Shown in pieces: positions 32,880 to 40,113 of a stretch of 46,149 nucleotides of DNA. Under the pieces are notes generated by a model, which worked only from the letters and a program-made list of their open reading frames with translations, did no database searches and was not told the DNA's origin. How positions within the stretch are numbered: position 1 is the stretch's first letter; each line of letters opens with the position of its first letter. The position numbers and the translations under genes were made by a program. Location of the stretch: assembly GCA_014360465.1 (NCBI GenBank), contig JACIXQ010000009.1, forward strand, positions 1-46,149. The letters run 5' to 3'. The stretch is from a bacterium (GTDB taxonomy: Bacteria; Armatimonadota; JACIXR01).

Positions 32880-35762
32880 TTGGAAGAAAATATCATAAAA
32901 GAGCTTCACAGTATAGCAAGTGATATAAAAGAACCGGAATGGAGGTTCAGCGCATTGCTCTGGGTGGGGCAAGCTTATGCGGCTGCTGGAATGAAGGATA
33001 AAGCAATTCATACTTTTCGTGAAGCCGCCGCGGTGGCGAGGACTGAGGAGCAGTGGAAAGATTTAGGAATTCTCGCTAGCGCTTGGCGAGCGGCAATGAT
33101 AGGAGCATTAGAGGACACAAATGACCTTTTAAAGGAGTTTTTTTCTTTATTTAAAAAGAGAATAGGAGAGCAAAGTGAAGGCGAATTAAACGATTTCCTG
33201 GTCGATGGTTCATATGAGCTTCAAGTATATATATCTGAGCTTTGCGATGCGTTGGGTACCCCAACCTCGGCTAATATGAAAGAAATCGGGAAATGTGTGG
33301 CAGAAATTTTCAAACAAAATTTCTTTATCTTTACATCGGACCCTTTAACCAAATTTTTTAAGGAAGTGGGCAAAGCCGCAATAGATGAATATGAGTATAA
33401 AATGCTTTTATTATCGATAATTGATTTCTGTCTAAACCATTTAGGTGTTGAACCTGTACTTGAATTAGCAAGGGGTGTTGAAGACAAGGAGGTTCGCTCC
33501 GAAGCATTTAAGGAAATAGCAGTGCGTTTGGCAGAAATGGGGAAATACGAGGAAGCAAAAGCAGTAGCCGACGAGGGCATAAGATATATAGACCACGCAA
33601 TATCTGCGGATGGGGCAATAGCGAAAGCCATGGTCAAAGGTGGGGAAAAAGAAAGGGCTATGAGCATATTAGAAGAGTTATATGAGGAAGTGGAAAAGCT
33701 ATACGAGGAACATAAGGAGTCTGAGGATTTACAATATTTAACAAAAAATTTACTAAAAATAACAAAAAATATGGTTGAAATTGGGGAAAGGACAAGAGCG
33801 TTAGCAAAGATGGGTCGGATTTACGAGTTTGTGAAAAAAATAGAGAAACCATCTGAGCGTAGCTATCAACTTGCAGAGATTGCAATAGATATGGCTGAAG
33901 CGGGGGAAATGAAGGAATCCGCAAAGATTTTAGAAGAAGCGATATCCATTGCACAAGGAGGGGGGGAAGAATATGAGCGCTCAAAAGGCATAAACGAGCT
34001 TATAGAAACTGTCTCTGAGAAAAAGGATTACGAAATCGTTCTCCAAATCGCAAGGAATATGGAAAAATTAGGGTCTCGAGCTCGCGCGCTTTTAGGAATA
34101 GCCCAGATTTTTATTAAGGGCAAGGAGAAGGAAAAGGCTCTTGACATTTTGAAAGAAGCTCGTGAAACAGCAAGGGTGATAAAGGAGGAAACCGAGAGGT
34201 CCCGGATGCTATCTATTATCGCGGAATCTATGGCTGAACTAGGAGAGTTAGAAGAGGCAGAATGGATAGCGAACAATATCGATGATGAGCTTGAACAAGC
34301 TAATATCCTATTAACTATAGCCTCGTTATGGGAAAAAAGGGGAGAGAGCGATGAAGCTTTGAGACTTTCCGAGAAAGCGTTGAAAATCACAAAGGCATTT
34401 TCTCTCCCTGAGTTATCCTGGGAACTTCATTCCAAAATTGCTCCTGCCCTTGCGAGGGGTGGAAGATATGAGGAAGCGATGAAAATAGCAAGGGGTATAG
34501 AGGAAAATTATTATAAAGCAACTGCGTTGCTGGGAATTGTGGAAGCTTTACTGCGTGCCGGGGATATAACTGGTGCCTTGGAAATTCTTTATGAAGCTGA
34601 AAATATTACAAGATGTACGGGACCTTTGGAAATTACCGAGGAAGCTGATGATATTATGAGATATTTAAGAAAACCAGAGCCAAGGGATGCTCTTCTGGCT
34701 GATATAGCACTTTCTCTAAACAAAGCAGGCCTGGTAGAAAAATCTCTCCAATTACTAAGTATGCTTGATTCGGCGCAACTTCGGGTTGACACGATAGAAC
34801 AAATGGTCGATTACAGAATAAAAAAGGGTGATTGGGAAACAGCCATTCAAATAGCCGAGCAGTGTAGCCATCCCCAAAAGCAAGCCGAACTTCTCAGGCG
34901 AATATCCATTTCATTAGAGCGGGTTGGAAGGAAAGAAGAAGCAAAAGAGCTTTGGCGGAAAGGCAGAAATATAGAAATGATACGGGGAAAAGAAATCGAT
35001 AAAGGCATTTGGGTGGAATTGTGCCCTTACGGCACCTGTACCTGCTTCTTTCCTTTCTATTATGAACACTGTCTTGACCCTGAAGCCTGGAGAATCAGCC
35101 AAATAGCTAAGGAAGGAAATTTCTTAGAAGCTTTTAAGGAATTAAAAGAACTCGAATCCGACGAATCAAAAGCGAGCGCTATTATGTGGATTGCGGAGTG
35201 GCTCTCAGAAAAATTTAAGGAAAAGAGACTGGGGGTCTTTGATGAAGCGCTGGAAGTTGCGAAGGAGCTTGAGGATGATTTCGTTCGTTCCTCTGCCCTT
35301 ATGAGACTTTCCTCCATCTTCCTCCGCGTTGGTGCTTATGATGAAGTCAGGCAAATTTGTCTGGAAATGCCTGATGTAACAAGAAGAGCGGAATTGCTCG
35401 TTCAACTTGCTTCTGCCTTGGCAAGAGCGGAAAAGATGGACGAGGCAAGGAAAACCATTGACGAAGCCCTTTTAGAGGTTAGAAAAATTGAAGCTCCTTT
35501 TGACCGCTCAAGGGTTCTCCTTGAAATAGGAAAATTCCTTCTTGAATGTGGAGAAGTTGACGAGGCTCTTGATATCTCTCGGGAGATAGAGTATGAAGAT
35601 GAGAGAATAGACCTCCTCATAGATATAATGCGCTCAATGGTTAGGCAAGGCAGGATTGAAAGTGCTCTTGATTTGGCAAGAAGCTTGGAGAATAAATTTC
35701 GACAGGCTGAAGCCCTCGCCATCATCGGCGAGACGATGCTGGAAATTGAGAAGAAAGATTAA
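32880..35762 (+). CDS. Giant TPR-repeat protein with internal cysteine patch
   Basis: The 960-aa soluble protein is built almost wholly of TPR-like helix pairs of about 33-38 residues, e.g. AVRLAEMGKYEEAKAVADEG, AIDMAEAGEMKESAKILEEA and ESMAELGELEEAEWIANNID. At about 707-735 the solenoid is broken by a Cys-rich insert (WVELCPYGTCTCFF, then YYEHC) that could bind metal. TTG 32880 is set by AGGAGG (32866-32871). It follows pglZ by 20 bases and is last in the operon. The 5' half looks more A+T-rich than pglZ. No catalytic motif is seen. A scaffold or sensor role in the BREX-like complex is inferred from position only. Confidence 0.85.
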   Translation: MEENIIKELHSIASDIKEPEWRFSALLWVGQAYAAAGMKDKAIHTFREAAAVARTEEQWKDLGILASAWRAAMIGALEDTNDLLKEFFSLFKKRIGEQSEGELNDFLVDGSYELQVYISELCDALGTPTSANMKEIGKCVAEIFKQNFFIFTSDPLTKFFKEVGKAAIDEYEYKMLLLSIIDFCLNHLGVEPVLELARGVEDKEVRSEAFKEIAVRLAEMGKYEEAKAVADEGIRYIDHAISADGAIAKAMVKGGEKERAMSILEELYEEVEKLYEEHKESEDLQYLTKNLLKITKNMVEIGERTRALAKMGRIYEFVKKIEKPSERSYQLAEIAIDMAEAGEMKESAKILEEAISIAQGGGEEYERSKGINELIETVSEKKDYEIVLQIARNMEKLGSRARALLGIAQIFIKGKEKEKALDILKEARETARVIKEETERSRMLSIIAESMAELGELEEAEWIANNIDDELEQANILLTIASLWEKRGESDEALRLSEKALKITKAFSLPELSWELHSKIAPALARGGRYEEAMKIARGIEENYYKATALLGIVEALLRAGDITGALEILYEAENITRCTGPLEITEEADDIMRYLRKPEPRDALLADIALSLNKAGLVEKSLQLLSMLDSAQLRVDTIEQMVDYRIKKGDWETAIQIAEQCSHPQKQAELLRRISISLERVGRKEEAKELWRKGRNIEMIRGKEIDKGIWVELCPYGTCTCFFPFYYEHCLDPEAWRISQIAKEGNFLEAFKELKELESDESKASAIMWIAEWLSEKFKEKRLGVFDEALEVAKELEDDFVRSSALMRLSSIFLRVGAYDEVRQICLEMPDVTRRAELLVQLASALARAEKMDEARKTIDEALLEVRKIEAPFDRSRVLLEIGKFLLECGEVDEALDISREIEYEDERIDLLIDIMRSMVRQGRIESALDLARSLENKFRQAEALAIIGETMLEIEKKD

Positions 35763-35848
35763 AAGGCTTTCCAAAATTTCACCCCATACAACGATTGTGT
35801 ATTCACAAATTCATCCTTCATCTTTAAATTTCTCTTGAGGTGATAAAA

Positions 35849-36898
35849 ATGCTCAAGGTCGGCATCGCTGGTCTGAGGAGAGGAAGCGTTTATTTACAGG
35901 TCTTCAATCACCTTCCCGAAACGAATGTTTACGCACTCTGCGACACAGATAAAGACCTACTTCAATCATTTGCCTCAAATTGTCAAATTGAGCGAATTTA
36001 CCCAGACTACGACGAGTTCATTCAGGACGATTTTGATATTGCCGTTATTGCCACGCCTCTTCCCCTCCATTACCAACAGTCGGTCAAAGCACTTGAAGCG
36101 GGAAAGGATGTTCTTTGCGAGGTTACTTCCGCTACCACGATTGAGGAATGCGAGAACTTGATAAAGACCGTTGAGAAAACGGGAAAGAAATATATGCTCG
36201 CCGAAAACTACAACTATATGCCCTTCGTTGAGACCTGGCGAAGCATAATCAAACAGGGTTTAATAGGTAAAATCATCTACGCAGAGGGCGAGTATGTCCA
36301 CGATTGCCGTTCAATTATGAGGGACTCCGAAGGTCGCCTCACCTGGAGGGCTTCCCTTATTCCCATCCTCTATTGCACCCATAACCTTGGTCCCCTCCTT
36401 TCTCTTATGGAGGATGCCTGTATATCCGCCATCGGTCTAACCAGCGGTGTCAATGTCTCCCCAGAGCTGGGGGCGTTGGATATGACGGTTGCCCTCTTTG
36501 AGACGGAGAAGGGAGCAGTTATGAAATTCCTCGCCGGTTTCTCCATTGCCAAGGAACCGATGCACCTCACCTTCTCCCTCTATGGCACGAGAGGTTTCCT
36601 GGAAACCGACCGCCTCAAATATTCCACACATTCATATCTCCATACCGAATTAATCCCAAATGTTCAGGGATGCATCTCTATAACCTCACCGCTATCCCAT
36701 CCCTATGCTCCAGCCATCCTTGGCGGGCATGGAACAACCGAATATGTTCTCGCGAAGGATTTCGTGAGGAGCATCCTTGAGGATAGCAAGCCACCCATTG
36801 ATGTCTATGAAGCGGTGAAATACACCATCCCAGGCATCTGTGCCGCTATGTCAATTCAGGAAGGAGGGAAGAAAATTGAGATTCCTAGGCTCTGGTAG
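35849..36898 (+). CDS. Gfo/Idh/MocA-family oxidoreductase-like protein
   Basis: The 349-aa protein begins with a Rossmann fold (KVGIAGLRRGSVYLQVF), followed by NVYALCDTDKD and DIAVIATPLPLHYQQSVKAL, typical of NAD(P)-dependent sugar dehydrogenases of the Gfo/Idh/MocA family. The place of the usual EKP motif reads LCEVTSATT, without the catalytic Lys. The C-terminal beta-sheet domain is present. ATG 35849 follows GAGGTGA. The next gene starts within its end, and both may act on plant-type sugars or their derivatives. Confidence 0.9.
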   Translation: MLKVGIAGLRRGSVYLQVFNHLPETNVYALCDTDKDLLQSFASNCQIERIYPDYDEFIQDDFDIAVIATPLPLHYQQSVKALEAGKDVLCEVTSATTIEECENLIKTVEKTGKKYMLAENYNYMPFVETWRSIIKQGLIGKIIYAEGEYVHDCRSIMRDSEGRLTWRASLIPILYCTHNLGPLLSLMEDACISAIGLTSGVNVSPELGALDMTVALFETEKGAVMKFLAGFSIAKEPMHLTFSLYGTRGFLETDRLKYSTHSYLHTELIPNVQGCISITSPLSHPYAPAILGGHGTTEYVLAKDFVRSILEDSKPPIDVYEAVKYTIPGICAAMSIQEGGKKIEIPRLW

Positions 36899-37937
36899 CT
36901 TCGCTATCCTGTTACTTTTTGTTAGCCTTGCTTTCCCCAAGGAGAAGAATCTCATTTATGGAGTAAATGTGGTTTGGGGAGTGTCGGGTAGCAGTTGGGG
37001 AGCGGATTTCCACTTCCGCGTTCCCACACTCATCAGTTATATGAAGGCGGGTGGGGTAACCTGCACGAGGTTGGGCGTTTCCTGGGCTGATGTGGAAAGC
37101 AAAAAAGGCGTTAGGGATTGGTCCTATACCGATAAGTTCGTTGACCTCGTCGTCAAGAACGGATTTGAAATAATCTGCTGTTTTTGCACAACACCCGAAT
37201 GGGCTTCCGAGCTCAGCGAGGAGGAGAAGATGCTTTTCCACAAGAGGGGATTGAGCAACCTTATAGGGGTGGTTGCACCGAAGGAGAAGTATTACGATAT
37301 TCTGGAGGATTTCGCTGAGGAGACAGCCCGACGCTACAAGGGGAAGATAAAATACTACGAGTTTTGGAACGAACCCGATGGGATGGGGATGCCTTTCATT
37401 GAATATGAGAACGGCAAGCCAAAGGATATAAGGTTTGGAGGCGACCCCAAGGTCTATACAGAGCTACTGAAAAGAGTTTACAGGGGGTTGAAGAGGGGAA
37501 ACCCAGAATGCGTGGTATCTGTAGGAGGATTGGAGAGCAAGACATCGTTCCTCAAGGGGATATACGATAACGGTGGCAAGCCCTACTTTGATGCTGTTGC
37601 CATCCATCCCTATGCGGAGAACGGGATAAGGATAGATTGGATAGAGGAGATAAGGGATTTGATGGTGAAGATGGGGGATGCTGATAAGCCGATATGGATA
37701 ACCGAATGGGGATGGGCGACGCAGGATTGGGAAAGACAGGCTCGCCTTTTGAGGGAAAGCTTTGTGGAGATTAAGAAGCGTCCCTACATAAAGGTTGCCA
37801 CCTTCCACACGCTCAACGACTGGCGGGGAAATGAGTCCGACCCCAATAGCCTCATTCCTATGGGGCTCCTCACCTACGACCTTCGACCGAAGCTCGCCTA
37901 TTGGGAATTCAAACGCATAGCCCACGGCTGGGAATAG
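36876..37937 (+). CDS. Secreted GH39/GH5-like (clan GH-A) glycoside hydrolase
   Basis: TTG 36876 is chosen because AAGGAGGG (36861-36868) lies seven bases upstream and a signal peptide follows at once (LRFLGSGSFAILLLFVSLAF). The mature TIM barrel shows the clan GH-A acid/base motif YYEFWNEPDG (about residue 161) and the nucleophile motif WITEWGWATQ (about 273), 112 residues apart as expected, plus AIHPYAE. GH39 or related xylosidase/cellulase families fit best. It overlaps the end of the oxidoreductase gene. Polymer substrate cannot be read from sequence. Confidence 0.88.
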   Translation: MRFLGSGSFAILLLFVSLAFPKEKNLIYGVNVVWGVSGSSWGADFHFRVPTLISYMKAGGVTCTRLGVSWADVESKKGVRDWSYTDKFVDLVVKNGFEIICCFCTTPEWASELSEEEKMLFHKRGLSNLIGVVAPKEKYYDILEDFAEETARRYKGKIKYYEFWNEPDGMGMPFIEYENGKPKDIRFGGDPKVYTELLKRVYRGLKRGNPECVVSVGGLESKTSFLKGIYDNGGKPYFDAVAIHPYAENGIRIDWIEEIRDLMVKMGDADKPIWITEWGWATQDWERQARLLRESFVEIKKRPYIKVATFHTLNDWRGNESDPNSLIPMGLLTYDLRPKLAYWEFKRIAHGWE

Positions 37938-38037
37938 TGGCTATCTCGTTGATGGCTTAAAATCTTTTCAATTCTTTTAGTTTTCTAAAGAATTGTGAAT
38001 TAAAAAGAGAAAAAATAGCGAAATTTTCAATTTCCAC

Positions 38038-38090
38038 TTGCCACTTCAAAAAATCAAGTTATTATATAAATATTTGAATATTCAAATATT
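38038..38090 (+). promoter_or_regulatory. ars promoter with 22-bp palindromic ArsR-type operator
   Basis: TTGCCA (38038-38043) is followed after about 18 bases by TTATAT (38062-38067). Overlapping the start region, 38069-38090 is a perfect 22-bp palindrome with half-site AATATTTGAAT. This size and A+T-rich TTGAA...TTCAA core match ArsR/SmtB operators. The arsR gene downstream should repress from it until arsenite binds. Confidence 0.75.
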
Positions 38091-38113
38091 CATAGAAAGA
38101 GGAGGGCAATATT

Positions 38114-39190
38114 ATGTCAGTGTCTGCTAAAAAATTAGGAATAATTGATAGATATTTGACGCTCTGGATTTTCCTCACTATGTTCCTCGGCATCTTTATA
38201 GGGTATATATTTCCCGGTATAGCCAATTTTTGGGGAAGATTCCAGAAGGGCACCACAAATATCCCCATTGCCATAGGCTTGATATTGATGATGTATCCTC
38301 CCCTTGCCAAGGTCAGATATGAGAAATTGCCCCATATCTTCAAAAATTGGAAGCTCCTTACCTTTTCCCTCGTCCAGAACTAGATTGTCGGACCGCTTCT
38401 GATGTTCTTCCTCGCCATATTACTCCTCCCTGATAAACAGGAGCTGATGTGGGGAGTCATCCTCGTGGGGCTCGCCAGTTGCGTCGCTATGGTCCTTGTC
38501 TGGAACGACATGGCGGAGGGAAATCCCGAACTTGCTGCTGGTCTTGTCGCTTTCAATGCCATCTTCCAAACACTTTTTTATTCGGTTTATGCCTATATTT
38601 TTCTAACTAAGTTATTACCCCTTTTCGGTTTCAGCGGGACTACCGTTGAGTTATCCATAGGAAAAGTAGCGGTAACAGTGCTCATCTATTTAGGAATACC
38701 TCTCGTAGCGGGGTTTTTAACCCGCCTTATCCTGACGAGAATCAAATCTTTTGCTTGGTATCATTCAAGATTCGTTCCCAAAATCTCCCTAATCACTCCC
38801 ATCGCCCTTCTATGGACAGTCTTCGTAATGTTCTCCCTAAAGGGTGAGAAAATCATTGAGTTGCCCCTTGATGTCTTGAGAGTTGCAATACCTTACACAT
38901 TATATTTCACCATTATGTTCTTTATGACTTTCTTCCTCGCCGAAAAACTGGGAAATCCTTATGACCTAACCACTGCCGTTTCCTTCGCGGCAGCGAGTAA
39001 CAATTTTGAATTGGCTATCGCTGTTGCCGTGGCTATATTCGGAATCCAGTCAGCGACTGCCTTTGCCACGGTAATAGGACCGCTCTTGGAGGTTCCCATA
39101 ATGATTAATCTTGTGAATGTGGCCCTTAGATTCAAACGAAAATATCTCAAAGGAGAGGAGGTGCGATATAAATCTGAATTTACGGATTAA
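38114..39190 (+). pseudogene. acr3: Arsenite efflux permease Acr3, interrupted by in-frame TAG
   Basis: Acr3 is a ten-helix carrier that expels arsenite. The frame from ATG 38114 to TAA 39190 is continuous except for TAG at 38381-38383. Around it the protein reads SLVQN[12 protein letters not shown]; the family has NW(I/V)(I/V)GP here, so a conserved Trp TGG has become TAG by one base. Downstream, [20 protein letters not shown] keeps the conserved Cys and VWND but has Ser where the family has Arg. A restart at ATG 38402 would lack the first helices. It is either a recent pseudogene, a sequence error, or a read-through case. Ribosome-binding site GAGGAGGG precedes 38114. Confidence 0.9.
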
Positions 39191-39521
39191 TGGATTAAAT
39201 CAACAAGACAGCAAATTCTTCACACTGATGGCTGATGCGCTTTCCGCTCTTGCTCATCCCATTAGGCTCAAAATAATTTTCCTCCTTCTTGAAAAGGAAG
39301 CTTGTGTTTGTGAGCTTGCTGGAAACCTCAATCTTCCTCAATCTCTTGTTTCCCAGCACCTCGCAATCTTGAGAGGAAGCGGGCTTGTTAAGACCCAAAG
39401 AGTTGGGAACAGAATATCCTATTCCATCGCTGATGAAAGGCTGAAAAACCTATTGGAGATTAGCTATTTGATAATCTCACAAAGGCTGAAAGAAATATCC
39501 ACACTGATAGGAGGTGAATAG
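39168..39521 (+). CDS. arsR: ArsR-family arsenite-responsive repressor
   Basis: The winged-helix repressor shows [18 protein letters not shown], the As(III)-binding motif ACVCELAG, and the recognition helix [13 protein letters not shown]. It probably binds the palindrome upstream of acr3. The start is unclear: AGGAGG (39156-39161) is followed six bases later by ATA 39168 and not by ATG or GTG; CTG lies at 39174 and the first ATG, lacking a Shine-Dalgarno, is 39228. The coordinates use ATA as the best-spaced codon. The 5' end overlaps the acr3 3' end, so the genes are coupled. Confidence 0.88.
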   Translation: MNLNLRINGLNQQDSKFFTLMADALSALAHPIRLKIIFLLLEKEACVCELAGNLNLPQSLVSQHLAILRGSGLVKTQRVGNRISYSIADERLKNLLEISYLIISQRLKEISTLIGGE

Positions 39522-39524
39522 ATT

Positions 39525-39731
39525 ATGGCTAACAATTGGTTCCCCGTGATTGATTACGAGAAGTGCGTAGGTTGTTTCGCTTGTGCCAACTTCTGTCCTC
39601 ACGGGGTATTCAGCACCGATGGGGATAAGCCCGAAGTGGTCAACCCCCTTGCCTGTGTGGAGTTCTGTCGGGGATGTCAGAAGATATGCCCGCAGGATGC
39701 CATCTCCTACTATGGAGATGGTCAAAAGTAG
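39525..39731 (+). CDS. 2[4Fe-4S] ferredoxin
   Basis: The 68-aa protein holds two cluster motifs: CVGCFACANFCP (about residues 12-23) and CVEFCRGCQKICP (about 44-56). The second has three residues between its first cysteines, common in polyferredoxin-like domains. It should carry electrons at low potential. AGGAGGTGA precedes ATG 39525, which lies just after the arsR stop. The next gene resembles a heterodisulfide-reductase fragment, so the two may exchange electrons or substrates. A role in arsenic reduction is only an inference from the operon. Confidence 0.93.
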   Translation: MANNWFPVIDYEKCVGCFACANFCPHGVFSTDGDKPEVVNPLACVEFCRGCQKICPQDAISYYGDGQK

Positions 39732-39751
39732 ATTGAAAGGAGGTGATAAAT

Positions 39752-40102
39752 ATGGGCAAGAAGGGAGTCTTTCTCTGTGTCTGCCAAGGAACCTGTCCAT
39801 CCTTTGAGAAGATGAATATTTTTGAGGTGCTCAACACCCTCAGGCGGGAGAAATTGGTTGATTTCGTGGCGATTCATCCACAACTCTGCGCCACCGATGG
39901 CGATGTCTTTTGGGAGGTCTTCCTCAAAGGTGCGGATGATGTGGATAAGCTGGTCGTTGCGGGATGCGATGGCACGATGCAGAAGAAGATGTTCAGGGAG
40001 GCCTTTGAAGCCGCCGGTTTTGACAAGGAGAAGCACACGGGCGTGGACATCCGCAATATGACGACTGAAGAGGCGATAGAAGCTATAAAGAAGGTTCTCT
40101 GA
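39752..40102 (+). CDS. HdrA-like small protein with Cys motifs
   Basis: The 116-aa protein begins KKGVFLCVCQGTCPSFEKM and continues HPQLCATDG and DDVDKLVVAGCDGTMQKKMF. This matches the N-terminal cysteine-bearing segment of HdrA-type proteins (heterodisulfide reductase A), without the FAD and ferredoxin domains. ATG 39752 is set by AAAGGAGGTG (39736-39745); the longer frame to a GTG at 39743 starts inside it. It is the last gene of the ars operon. Its cysteines could bind a cluster or a metalloid. Full HdrA function is excluded by length. Confidence 0.8.
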   Translation: MGKKGVFLCVCQGTCPSFEKMNIFEVLNTLRREKLVDFVAIHPQLCATDGDVFWEVFLKGADDVDKLVVAGCDGTMQKKMFREAFEAAGFDKEKHTGVDIRNMTTEEAIEAIKKVL

Positions 40103-40113
40103 AGCTTCCCTTT

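Noticed and set aside
22741-35762. DISARM or classical restriction-modification assignment of the defence locus
   Set aside because: No DrmA/DrmB helicase, phospholipase-D or restriction endonuclease motif is seen; PglZ with a BrxC-like ATPase points to BREX.
38381-38383. TAG in acr3 as pyrrolysine or programmed recoding
   Set aside because: The codon replaces a structural Trp in a membrane helix, no recoding signal is visible, and one base change explains it more simply.
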